Below are positions 34,440 through 42,852 of a stretch of DNA of 64,000 nt, one piece after another (the first letter of the stretch is position 1; each line of letters opens with the position of its first letter). Source of the DNA: Sphingomonas sp. ERG5 (lineage in GTDB: Bacteria; Pseudomonadota; Alphaproteobacteria; Sphingomonadales; Sphingomonadaceae); the NCBI RefSeq assembly GCF_000803065.1, contig NZ_JSXI01000029.1:186001-250000 (forward strand), read 5' to 3'. The position numbers and the translations under genes were made by a program. The notes beneath the pieces were generated by a model, which saw only the letters and a program-made list of their open reading frames with translations, did no database searches and had not been told where the DNA came from.

Positions 34440-35369
34440 CTACACCGGCACCGCCGCCTTCATCGCGTTGTTAAGCCAGGCCCAGGCCTGGCTTTCAGCG
34501 TCTGTGATCGTCTCGCCGCGCAACTGTGCGAGCAACTGGCGGTAACGGCCCATGCGGCCCGCCTGCTTCTTATATTGGGCGAGATGCCAGTCGACGAACG
34601 CGCGGTCGGGCTCCCGCCCCATCGCCCGGGCAGACGCCTGAAGCCAGTCGTGGGCGATCGCTTGCCCTTCTGCGCTGTCCGGCGCGAAGTCGCGGTCGAC
34701 GGCCCGGGTCGCCGCTTCATAGGTTTTCAATGACGCGTCCTGATAGGCGGCCGGATCCAGCGCGCCGGTCCAGAACAGGCTGGCCTCGGCGCGCAGTTCC
34801 TGCGCGAAGGTCTCATCCTCCAGCAAGGTGGCCAGTTCGTCCCACGCCGCGATCTGCTCCGCAGTCGGGTCGTCGGGCAGGACGGGGACGCCCGTCGTCA
34901 CCAGCCGGTCGCGCCATTCGTCGTCGATCGATGCGCCGTCGGCAATCCGATCGACGAATGTTTCGACAAGAGTATGCATGTGCGTGTTGCTCAATCTGCT
35001 CATGGTCCAAAGCCTCCTTAAATCATCTGCGGCAGGTTCTGGGATGCGAAGTGCGGCACGAAGGACGGCGGCGGTCCGGCGCTTGGCCAGGATCTCGGAT
35101 TCGAGAATGTCGAGCCGGGTACGCAATACGTCCCGGAGCGACAGCCGGCTGCGCAGCAATTTCTCAATTGCCGCGAGGCCGACACCCGCATCGCGAAGCG
35201 CCCGAATGAGATCGAGCTTCGCGACATCGGCATCCGCGTAGAGGCGATAATTGCTCGCCGACCGAAGGTTCGGCGGCAGCAGGCCCTTGTCGGAATAGAA
35301 ACGGATGCGCCTGACCGACTGGCCCGTCAGGGCCGCCAAATCGCCGATCGTGTACAATTTCACTCCCAT
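34440..35369 (-). CDS. MerR-family regulator with long effector domain (TipA-like)
   Basis: 309 aa. The MerR helix-turn-helix is VKLYTIGDLAALTGQSVRRIRFYSDKGLLPPNLRSASNYRLY, followed by the dimerisation helix. The C-terminal two-thirds is a helical effector domain that resembles TipAS/drug-binding domains in length and Trp content (RRLWTMSRLSNTHMHTLVETFVDRI). Likely a ligand-responsive activator, possibly of its own gene. No multidrug transporter lies nearby. Confidence 0.85.
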   Translation of the reverse strand: MGVKLYTIGDLAALTGQSVRRIRFYSDKGLLPPNLRSASNYRLYADADVAKLDLIRALRDAGVGLAAIEKLLRSRLSLRDVLRTRLDILESEILAKRRTAAVLRAALRIPEPAADDLRRLWTMSRLSNTHMHTLVETFVDRIADGASIDDEWRDRLVTTGVPVLPDDPTAEQIAAWDELATLLEDETFAQELRAEASLFWTGALDPAAYQDASLKTYEAATRAVDRDFAPDSAEGQAIAHDWLQASARAMGREPDRAFVDWHLAQYKKQAGRMGRYRQLLAQLRGETITDAESQAWAWLNNAMKAAVPV

Positions 35370-35441
35370 GGCGACTCGATTACGGCCTCCACCGAGTGGA
35401 GGGTCAACAGGGAAAATTCGACGGGGCGGGAAGGATTGAGG

Positions 35442-35936
35442 CTATGCGCCGGCCAGGCCCGATACCCAGCCACGCTGACGTTCCAGTAGCGCATCGGTCA
35501 ATTCGGATGACGCCGCGGGCATCAGCATCGTCACCAGCATGGGGCGCTCCCGCACGTCGGCGACGGTGCCAAAGGGTGCTTCCTGTCCTGAGGTCAGTTG
35601 CCGGACCAGATTGGTCTGCCTGATACTGCCGAGATAGGACTCGATCAGCCAGGCATTGGTCTCCGCATCGGCACCCGATACGAATAGCGACGACGTGACG
35701 ATGCGGTCGTCATGCCATAGCGAGAAGACGGCGTTGCCGCCGCGCGCGGTGGCGTCGAGCTTGCAGGGTTCGCCATCGACTCTGAAGGGACGTTCGATCT
35801 TCCCTTCGCGCGGCCAGTCCGGACCATCGCCGATCGCATCGAACCAGCCGCTGCGAATGAGATCGCCATCGGGAAAGAAGACGAGCTCGAAGATCTGGAG
35901 CGGCGGTTTCTTCTTGCCCAATCCGAACATGCCCAT
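35442..35936 (-). CDS. Hypothetical cytosolic protein
   Basis: 164 aa starting MGMFGLGKKKPPLQIFELVFFPDGDLIRSGWFDAIGDG. No family is recognised. The Gly-Lys-rich start and short beta-rich body suggest a small soluble protein. The start could be either of two close ATGs (35936 or 35930). It is preceded on the same strand by a region with coding-like sequence that has lost its frame (see 36000-36223). Confidence 0.6.
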   Translation of the reverse strand: MGMFGLGKKKPPLQIFELVFFPDGDLIRSGWFDAIGDGPDWPREGKIERPFRVDGEPCKLDATARGGNAVFSLWHDDRIVTSSLFVSGADAETNAWLIESYLGSIRQTNLVRQLTSGQEAPFGTVADVRERPMLVTMLMPAASSELTDALLERQRGWVSGLAGA

Positions 35937-36348
35937 TTTCCCATGCAGGCCGCAAAGGGCCGATCAGTGGTGCCCCGCCGAGATCGCATTCTCCCAGACA
36001 CCAACGGGACTCTGGTGTCAGCCGTTTGCCAACCCATTACGGGCCGGTTGAGTTCATTGCCCGGCCCCAGTTCGAGCAAAAAATCCGGCGCGTCCGTGTC
36101 CGTGGTGCGGTCCGGATCGAAACATTGTGCCGCCCGGATGCGGTCAGGACCGGGTTCCGGCGCGATGCGCGCATCCGCTCCATGCTTGCCGGGCAGCGTC
36201 TCGTCCGCGAACAGGGCGGCCATTGTCAGGGCATCATAGGAAACGATGTTTAATGAATCACTCGACGCCGCGATGCCGCCGGTGATTTCCCTGAAGCCAT
36301 GTTCCGCCGGCGCCGCCTCAGGCTATCCGGTCGCCGATCCGTCGTTCC
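35937..36348. other. 412-base region between the 35936 gene and the HAD gene
   Basis: Holds no intact gene that I trust. The minus-strand frame from 36223 looks coding for about 60 codons and is listed separately as a possible broken gene. The remaining 125 bases to 36348 show no feature. Confidence 0.4.
36000..36223 (-). pseudogene. Possible broken or frameshifted small CDS
   Basis: From ATG 36223 about 60 codons have the high third-position GC of real genes and read MAALFADETLPGKHGAD, FDPDRTTDTDAPDFLLEL and NRPVMGWQTADT. Beyond roughly 36040 the frame turns to AGA- and TCT-type codons not used by neighbours and continues as a shadow of the 35442-35936 gene. It may be the remains of a gene, or an upstream part joined to the next gene by a frameshift. 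The family is not recognised. Confidence 0.3.
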
Positions 36349-37080
36349 TCAGCGCAATGCAGGTCCATTTGTTTGATCGAACGGAGAGTTAATCGCGTCG
36401 ATCAGGGCTGGCAGCTCGGCAAGGCTGGCGAGCTGGCGAAAGCGCGGATGCCGTTCGGGCGGGGCTGCGGTTTCATGGGCCCAGGCGCCGGCTTGCGGAA
36501 TGAACGCCGCCCATGCCCCGGCTTCCAGCGCCGGCAGCACATCGGAACGCATCGAATCCCCGGCCATGATCGCACGCTCCGGCGCAATGCCGTGGCGCTC
36601 GAACAGGCGCGTGAAGGTGTCGGCCTTCTTGTCGCTGACGATCTCGATCCCGTCGAACCGCTCGCCCAGCCCCGAGGCCGCGAGCTTCGCTTCCTGGTGC
36701 AGCAGGTCGCCCTTGGTGACCAGGATCAGGCGGCCCCGCTCCGACAAGGCGGCGAGCGTGTCCTCGATCCCGTCAAACAGCTCGACCGGATGCGCCAGCA
36801 GGGCACGTCCGGCCGCCAGGATGTCGGCGATGGCCTGTGCCGGCAGGCTGGCGCCGCCAAGTTCGATCGCCGCCTCGATCATCGACAGCGTGAAACCCTT
36901 CGCACCATAGCCATAAAGCGCGAGGTTACGCGCTTCGCATGCCTCGAGCACTTCGCGGGCGATATGCGCATCCGCGAAAGGCCGCAGGATCGCGAGCAGC
37001 GCTTCCTCCGTCGCGGCGAAGTGGCGCATATTGTGCCACAGCGTATCATCGGCATCGAGGCAGATCAGGTCGACAGGCAT
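36349..37080 (-). CDS. HAD-superfamily hydrolase
   Basis: 243 aa. Motif I is LICLDADDTLWH (nucleophile and acid Asp), motif II RLILVTKGD, and motif III/IV region EIVSDKKADTFTRLF followed by AIMAGDSMRSDVLPALEAG. Cap type I between motifs I and II. Probable phosphatase of a small phosphate ester in the cytosol (YjjG/phosphoglycolate-like); substrate unknown. Confidence 0.88.
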   Translation of the reverse strand: MPVDLICLDADDTLWHNMRHFAATEEALLAILRPFADAHIAREVLEACEARNLALYGYGAKGFTLSMIEAAIELGGASLPAQAIADILAAGRALLAHPVELFDGIEDTLAALSERGRLILVTKGDLLHQEAKLAASGLGERFDGIEIVSDKKADTFTRLFERHGIAPERAIMAGDSMRSDVLPALEAGAWAAFIPQAGAWAHETAAPPERHPRFRQLASLAELPALIDAINSPFDQTNGPALR

Positions 37081-37177
37081 GCGTCGCCGCTAGCAGGCGA
37101 TGATGCACGCTGGCTAGACCCGTTTTCCGCGGCGATCGTGCCGGGGCGGGCCCATCACGATCGTTGCATTCGCCCGC

Positions 37178-38995
37178 TCAGCCCTTGCCCTTGAGCAGCG
37201 CGATCCGCTGATCGATCCGGCGTTCGAGTATGCTCAGCGGCATTGCGCCTTCCTTGAGTATCTCGTGGAATTGCTTGAGGTCGAACTTGTCGCCCAGCGC
37301 TGCCTGCGCTTTCTCTCGCGCGCGGGTCCAGGCCATATGGCCGACCTTGTAGCTGCACGCCTGACCGGCCTGGGTGCAATAGCGTTCGACTTCGCGCTGC
37401 GTGCGCGGGCGCGCGAAGCCGGTGGTGGCGACCATATAATCGGTCGCCTGTTCGCGGCTCCAGCGCTTGGCGTGGATGCCGGTATCGACCACCAGCCGGG
37501 TGGCACGGAACAGGAAGGACTGGAGATAGCCGGCGCGTTCCAGTGGCGAGCGATACGCCTTTAGTTCGTCCGCCAGCTGCTCGGCATACAGCGCCCAGCC
37601 TTCGGAGTAAGCGGAGAAGAAACCAGTCTTGCGTAGCGTCGGAATGTCCTTCGATTCCTGCGCCAGGCTGATCTGCAGATGATGGCCTGGCACCCCCTCA
37701 TGATAGGTCAGCGAGGGCAGGGTGTATTTGGGCCAATCGCCGACGTCCTTCAGGTTGACGAAGTAGATTGCCGGCCGAGTTCCGTCGAGCGAAGCGCGGT
37801 TATAATAACCGTTCGACGCGCCGTCCTGGATTTCGACCGGCACCGCGCGGATTTCCAGCGGCTGAGTCGGCACGGTCGCGAACACTTGCGGCAAGCGATC
37901 GTACATTGCCTTCACGCCTTCGTTCAGCCCGGCGATCAGTTCCGCGCGCCCCGCGTCGGTATTGGCATAGAGCTGGTCGGGCGCGACGTTCAGTTTGGCC
38001 AGCCGCTCACCGACCGTGCCGCTGGTATAACCTTGCGACCTGAGGATCGTGTCGAGCTGCGCACTGATTTCCGCGACTTGCGCCAGCCCGATCCTGTGCA
38101 CCTCGTCGGGGCTCATCATGGTGGTGGTGGCCTGGTTCAGCGCCATCGCATAGATCGCCTCGCCATTCGGTACGCGCCAGATGCCGTCACCCGCCTTGGT
38201 GCCGGACTTGAGCCGCTCGATCAGCGCGATCTGCCGGTCGAGCGCGGGATAGATTTTGCTCTCGACGATCTTCGCGGCCTGGCCCTGCCAGTCGCCGGCA
38301 ATGCCCTTGGCCGCGGCGCGTTTGGCCAGCGACTGGACGATGCTCGACGTCGCCGCGGGCTGTTCGCGCAGTTTGTGCATCTGACCCAAAGTGAGGTCGA
38401 GCGACCAGCCCGGGGCGAGGAAGCCCTTCGCCGCCTCGGCCTGCTGCATCGCGCTTTCCTGATCGAGCACCGTTGCGAACTGGTCGAGCCGCGACAGATA
38501 AGCGTCGGCGTCGGACTTCGTATTGATCGTGTGCGCGGTATTGAGGAAATCGGGCACCGAGAAATAGGCGCCGCCCTGCTGGAAGATGCGATAGGGCCGG
38601 ATCGCGCTGTCGATGCCGAATTTGTCGGCCGAGGCGATTTGCGTGTTGAGCGAATAGCGCACTACCTCCAGGTTGAGCGCTGCCGCCGGGGACAGGCTGG
38701 CCGGGTCATATTTGGCGAGGCGCGCGATCGCCGCCTTGGTCTGCGCCACATCGGCCGCGCGCTTGGCGGCGGTGCGCGGCGAGAGCTGGCTCTTGGCGGC
38801 CGCCAATGGCCCCTTGTCGAGGCCGAGCGAGGTGGCGAATTCGGGTGAGCGCGCGACCGCCTGCTGGAAGATCTGCTCGAAATCGGTATCGAGCGCTGCA
38901 TCGCCGCCGGCGCCGAGTGCGGCCAGTGCCGTGCCCGGCAAGGTGGTGGCAAGCGCGGCCATGCCGCTGGAAGCGAGGAACTGGCGACGATTCAT
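37178..38995 (-). CDS. DUF885 family protein, putative zinc carboxypeptidase-like, exported
   Basis: 605 aa. The N-terminus MNRRQFLASSGMAALATTLPGTALA is a Tat-like signal. The family hallmark TYHEGVPGHHLQISLAQ has the HExxGHH-type metal site, and the later YCTQAGQACSYKVGHMAWTRARE is also typical. Members are related to M32/M2-like metallopeptidases and are common in sphingomonads, but substrates are mostly unknown. Probably periplasmic. Confidence 0.88.
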   Translation of the reverse strand: MNRRQFLASSGMAALATTLPGTALAALGAGGDAALDTDFEQIFQQAVARSPEFATSLGLDKGPLAAAKSQLSPRTAAKRAADVAQTKAAIARLAKYDPASLSPAAALNLEVVRYSLNTQIASADKFGIDSAIRPYRIFQQGGAYFSVPDFLNTAHTINTKSDADAYLSRLDQFATVLDQESAMQQAEAAKGFLAPGWSLDLTLGQMHKLREQPAATSSIVQSLAKRAAAKGIAGDWQGQAAKIVESKIYPALDRQIALIERLKSGTKAGDGIWRVPNGEAIYAMALNQATTTMMSPDEVHRIGLAQVAEISAQLDTILRSQGYTSGTVGERLAKLNVAPDQLYANTDAGRAELIAGLNEGVKAMYDRLPQVFATVPTQPLEIRAVPVEIQDGASNGYYNRASLDGTRPAIYFVNLKDVGDWPKYTLPSLTYHEGVPGHHLQISLAQESKDIPTLRKTGFFSAYSEGWALYAEQLADELKAYRSPLERAGYLQSFLFRATRLVVDTGIHAKRWSREQATDYMVATTGFARPRTQREVERYCTQAGQACSYKVGHMAWTRAREKAQAALGDKFDLKQFHEILKEGAMPLSILERRIDQRIALLKGKG

Positions 38996-39126
38996 GGTGG
39001 GCGACCCTCTCGATAGGCTGATTAAGGCTCAGTCTAGGCGAGCGCGCCGCGTTCGCCAGTGGCATCTGACGGATTGGTGCGGATTTTGGCGTTCGTTGCA
39101 CAGTTGGCCCGGACGTCGCGGCGCCA

Positions 39127-39513
39127 TCACGCTGCGGCAACCACCTCAATCTCAACCAGCCATTCGGGAAGCAACGTCTTGACGACGATCGCCGCCGTCG
39201 GAACGCGGCGATCGCCGAGCGCGCGACTGCGGGCGGCCGCATTGGCTTCCGCAAAATCATGGTCGGTGAGGTAGCTGGTGAGACGAACGATATTATCGAC
39301 CGTCATCTCGGCCTCGGCGAGAATGCGGACGATGTTCTTCCAGATGAGGATCAACTGATCGTCCAGGCCCTCGGGCGCATTGCCCGTTTCATCCAGCCCC
39401 ATCGTCCCGCTCAGATAAAGAAATCTGGTTGGCGCAATAACCTCCATCGCATGCACGTAATCGTCACTGGCCGGGTAGACGCCATTGGTGGGATTTCGCG
39501 GTATCATGCGCAT
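39127..39513 (-). CDS. Rid (YjgF/YER057c/UK114) family protein, copy 2
   Basis: 128 aa from ATG 39513, with AGGAG 8 bases upstream. Features: FLYLSGTMGLDETGNAPEGLDDQLILIWKNIVRILAEAEMTVDNIVRLTSYLTD and LLPEWLVEIEVVA. The position of the RidA catalytic Arg reads RRVPTAAIV, so, like copy 1 at 25259, it lacks the canonical PARS motif. Possible role in imine or reactive-intermediate handling, or a different Rid subgroup. It is divergent from the L7/L12-like gene. Confidence 0.85.
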   Translation of the reverse strand: MRMIPRNPTNGVYPASDDYVHAMEVIAPTRFLYLSGTMGLDETGNAPEGLDDQLILIWKNIVRILAEAEMTVDNIVRLTSYLTDHDFAEANAAARSRALGDRRVPTAAIVVKTLLPEWLVEIEVVAAA

Positions 39514-39700
39514 CTCATTCTCTCCTTTTCGCGATTGGGCATCGTACGACGGTTGTTGCGCAAATCCGAATGACGCGTGCCGTTTCCCGTGGGCCGGGCC
39601 GAACGGATCCATAGCCGATATGGCGTGACAATTCGGCGTCCGGTGCGTTGAATGGCGGCGTCGCGATATGGCGCGGTCGTCAATTGCACAGGAGTCAGAT

Positions 39701-40030
39701 GTGTTCGTACCCCTTCCCATCCTGATCGCCCTTGGCGTCGTCTTCGCCATTCTGGTCGTGCTGGCGCTGCGCCGTGCGCGGGCGCGCGACCCGCTGCTCG
39801 GCGGACAGCCGCCGGTCTATCGTCCAGCGCCGCTGCGCCATCAACCGACGGCCAACGCAACGGTGGACGTATCGGGCGGTGGGCAGAGCAATGTCATGTC
39901 GCCCGAAGTTCAGGCGCAGGTCGTCGCGCTGATCTCGGCCGGCCGCAAGATCGAGGCAATCAAGGTTGCGAAGGAAGCGACCCGGCTCGGGCTGAAAGAA
40001 AGCAAGGATCTGGTCGAAGGACTGGAATAG
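39701..40030 (+). CDS. Membrane-anchored protein with ribosomal L7/L12-type C-terminal domain
   Basis: 109 aa from a GTG, with AGGAG 7 bases upstream. A single N-terminal transmembrane helix (FVPLPILIALGVVFAILVVLALRRARAR) leads to a proline-rich linker. The C-terminal segment, GRKIEAIKVAKEATRLGLKESKDLVEGL, closely matches the L7/L12 C-terminal domain (normally KIxVIKxVRxxTGLGLKEAKDLV). True L7/L12 has no membrane segment, so this is a paralog of unknown role, possibly a binding surface for translation factors at the membrane. Confidence 0.75.
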   Translation: MFVPLPILIALGVVFAILVVLALRRARARDPLLGGQPPVYRPAPLRHQPTANATVDVSGGGQSNVMSPEVQAQVVALISAGRKIEAIKVAKEATRLGLKESKDLVEGLE

Positions 40031-40445
40031 CGCTGGGACCGGCCGGCGATTCAACCTCGCCATGGGTTGCCGCATATTAAAGCAGGGCGAGCGCTGATCG
40101 GCGTTCGGCCGGCTCTTTCTCATGGTCGGGAACGGGATGATCGTCACCCCTGTTCCGTCGAAAACGACCCCTGCTATTCCGCTGTTCCACCCCTGTTATC
40201 GATAACAGGAGTGAGAGGGTATAAGTTACCGGAAAGGATTGGAGAATTCGACTGCGAAATCCAACTTAACAGGGTGGTTTTTTTATTTGCCGCATAACAG
40301 GAGTGGAAGTCGTTGCGGGGAGGGCGTTCCCACGTCTCGACTCTCATACGGACCGTTCTCCAGGATTTGTGCCGCATGTTCTTCAACCAGTTGCTCCCCC
40401 CGGCGCAGGAGTATCGTCTGGTAAAGGGGTGACTTCGGTCCCGCC
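40031..40445. other. 415-base convergent intergenic region with repeat cluster
   Basis: Lies between the 3' ends of the L7/L12-like gene and the GH3 gene, so no promoter is expected. It contains an AT-richer block full of AACAGGRGTG motifs (see 40145-40305). No open frame looks coding. Confidence 0.6.
40145..40305. repeat. Cluster of six AACAGGRGTG motifs around a 26-bp palindrome
   Basis: CACCCCTGTT at 40145 and 40188, ACCCCTGCT at 40167 (minus orientation); AACAGGAGTG at 40204 and 40296, AACAGGGTGG at 40268 (plus orientation). 40188-40213 is a near-perfect 26-bp palindrome centred on TATCGATA. The CTGTTATCG...ATAACAG core also occurs at 16844-16862. Confidence 0.7.
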
Positions 40446-42719
40446 TCACTTCCCGAAGCGGCGCTCCGTCAGCATGCCCTGTGCGGCGATCCCGCCCGTG
40501 CCGCTGGCGTCCTGCGCCAGCGTCACCCGATAGCTTCCGCCGGCGATATGCCATTGATGCCCGGCATCGTCCCAATTGGCCAGGATGCGCGGCTCCGCGG
40601 TCAGCGTGACATGGCGGGTCTCGCCCGGCTTCAGCGTGACGCGCTGGAACGCCGCGAGACGCGGCGCGCCATCGGCATGCGTGACATAGATTTGCGGCAC
40701 ATCTGCACCGGCGCGGGCACCCTTGTTGGTCACGTCAAAGCTGATTGTCAGCGTCTGGCCGCCAGTGACTTTCAGATTGGCATAGCCGAAGCTGGTATAG
40801 GACAGGCCATGGCCGAACGGGAATAGCGGCGTCAGCTTCTTCGCCGCATACCAGCGATAACCGACATCGCTGCCCTCCTGATACTCGACTGGGAAGGAGA
40901 CCGGCGCGGCGCCCTTGCCACCGTCCGAATTGGCCGCGGCAACGCGGTCGGCGGCGGTCTTCAGCGTCGACAGGCCAACCGGTTCAGGACGTGGCGCCTG
41001 ATCGGCCGAGCGCGGGAAGGTGATCGGCAGGCGACCCGAGGGGTTGACCGCACCGAACAGGATGTTGGCGATCGCTTCGCCGCCGCGCTGGCCGGGATAC
41101 CAAGCCTGGACCACGCCATCGACGCGGTCGATCCATGGCATCAGCACCGGGCCGCCGGTTTCCAGCACCACGACGGTCTTCGCATTCGCGGCGGCGACCG
41201 AGGTGATCAGTGCATCCTGATTGTCGGGCAGTGCCAGCGTCTCGGCATCCTGTGCCTCGGTCTGCCACTGCGTGGCGAAGACAATGGCGAGATCAGCCGA
41301 TTTGGCGGCGGCTGCGGCGGCAACCGGATCGCTGCCGTCGATGAAGGTCACGTCGGCGCCGGGGGCAAGCTTGCGGATCGCGGCAAGCGGGGAGGAAGCG
41401 TGATAGGTGACGCGTGCGAACGATGCGGCCGCACCGCTGGTCAGCGGGATCTCGACCGGCGCACCGCCGACCGAGCGGACCTGCGACGATCCGCCGCCCG
41501 ACAGCACGCCGACATCGGCATGGCCGCCGATCAGCACGATGCGCTTCGCGGTCGCGGAGAGCGGCAACAGCTTCTTCTCATTCTTGAGCAGTACGATGCC
41601 GGCTTCCGCTGCGGCCTGCGAAACATTGGCATGAGTCGCGTAATCGATCGGCTGCGCGGTCTCGGGCATTGGATGGTCGAGCAGGCCATTCTCGATCATG
41701 CCGGTCAGGATGCGCGTGACCATCTGGTCGAGCCGTGCCTGCGGCACGCTGCCATCGGCTACGGCGGCGGCGAGCGGGGCGGCGAAATAGGGTTGCTTGT
41801 CGAGCTCCTTGCCCGATTGCTGGTCGAGCCCGGCAATCGCGGCCTTGACGGTCGAATGCACGCCGCCCCAGTCGGACATGACCCAGCCCTTATAGCCCCA
41901 GTCCTTGCGCAATATGTCGGTCAGCAGGACCGCATTCTCGCACGCCCAGTCGCCGTTGACCTTGTTATAGGCGCACATCACGGAGCCGGGCCGGCCACGC
42001 TCGATCGCGATCTGGAAGGCGAGCAGATCGCTTTCACGCAGAGCCGACGGGGTGATCCGCGCGTCGAGCAGCATGCGCCCGGTTTCCTGCGAATTGAGTG
42101 CGAAATGCTTCACCGTCGAGACGATGTGGTTGCTCTGCACGCCGCGGATCGCTTCGCCCGCCATCTCGCCGGCGAGCAGCGGGTCTTCGCCGAGATATTC
42201 GAAATTGCGTCCGTTCCACGGATCGCGCGTCAGATTGACCCCGCCGGAGAGCAGGATGTTGAAGCGCTTGGCGCGCGCTTCCGACCCGATCATCGCACCG
42301 CCCCGATAGGCAAATGCCGGGTCGAAGGTCGCGGCGGTGGCAAGGCCGGCGGGAAGCGCGGTCGCGACATCGCCCTTGCGCTGTTCGACCTGGTTGGCGA
42401 CGCCGAGGCTCGCATCGCTTTCGCGCTGCGTCGGGATGCCGAGCCGGACGATTGGCGGAGTGTGGCCGGCGGAGGGGATCATGTCGGTCGGGGAGCCCGG
42501 CTTGCCGGTTGCGTGCGGCGGGAAGAAGCTGAAGACGAGCTGGAGCTTTTCGGCCTGGGTCATCGCCTTGACCAGCTTCGCTGCGCGGGCCTCGGCATTG
42601 GTGCCGATGGTCGCTTTGGTGGCGGGCGCACGCTTTACGGTGCGGGCATTGACCATCGTCGGCATCGCTGCCGAAACCAGCATGACGCCGATCACGGCCC
42701 GGGTCCTGAAACTCATCAT
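40446..42719 (-). CDS. bglX: GH3 beta-glucosidase, exported
   Basis: 757 aa. Signal peptide, then the GH3 TIM barrel: KHFALNSQETGR around residues 204-215 (the KH motif), and the nucleophile Asp near residue 283 in GWVMSDWGGVHST. The alpha/beta sandwich domain follows (IVLIGGHADVGVLSGGGSSQV), ending in a fibronectin III-like domain (GYRWYAAKKLTPLFPFGHGLSYTSF). The length and order match periplasmic BglX. It cleaves terminal beta-glucosyl residues from oligosaccharides. Downstream of the TonB receptor gene on the same strand but separated by a terminator, so it may have its own promoter or depend on read-through. Confidence 0.93.
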   Translation of the reverse strand: MMSFRTRAVIGVMLVSAAMPTMVNARTVKRAPATKATIGTNAEARAAKLVKAMTQAEKLQLVFSFFPPHATGKPGSPTDMIPSAGHTPPIVRLGIPTQRESDASLGVANQVEQRKGDVATALPAGLATAATFDPAFAYRGGAMIGSEARAKRFNILLSGGVNLTRDPWNGRNFEYLGEDPLLAGEMAGEAIRGVQSNHIVSTVKHFALNSQETGRMLLDARITPSALRESDLLAFQIAIERGRPGSVMCAYNKVNGDWACENAVLLTDILRKDWGYKGWVMSDWGGVHSTVKAAIAGLDQQSGKELDKQPYFAAPLAAAVADGSVPQARLDQMVTRILTGMIENGLLDHPMPETAQPIDYATHANVSQAAAEAGIVLLKNEKKLLPLSATAKRIVLIGGHADVGVLSGGGSSQVRSVGGAPVEIPLTSGAAASFARVTYHASSPLAAIRKLAPGADVTFIDGSDPVAAAAAAKSADLAIVFATQWQTEAQDAETLALPDNQDALITSVAAANAKTVVVLETGGPVLMPWIDRVDGVVQAWYPGQRGGEAIANILFGAVNPSGRLPITFPRSADQAPRPEPVGLSTLKTAADRVAAANSDGGKGAAPVSFPVEYQEGSDVGYRWYAAKKLTPLFPFGHGLSYTSFGYANLKVTGGQTLTISFDVTNKGARAGADVPQIYVTHADGAPRLAAFQRVTLKPGETRHVTLTAEPRILANWDDAGHQWHIAGGSYRVTLAQDASGTGGIAAQGMLTERRFGK

Positions 42720-42795
42720 GTCATGTCGCCTTCCACATGCCGACAGCCGGACGCCTCCGAGGTTTCAGGAGAGGCGCCGGCGGTGGTCTTCACGG

Positions 42796-42845
42796 AAAAA
42801 AAGGGCGGGCAAGACCGACAGGGGGGAGGGGAGGTCTTGCCCGCC
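42796..42845 (-). terminator. Intrinsic terminator after the TonB receptor gene
   Basis: On the minus strand a perfect 13-bp stem (GGCGGGCAAGACC at 42833-42845 read in reverse complement, pairing with 42804-42816), a 16-base loop and a run of seven T residues. It begins 8 bases after the receptor stop codon. It separates the receptor from the downstream GH3 gene. Confidence 0.9.
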
Positions 42846-42852
42846 GGGTCTA

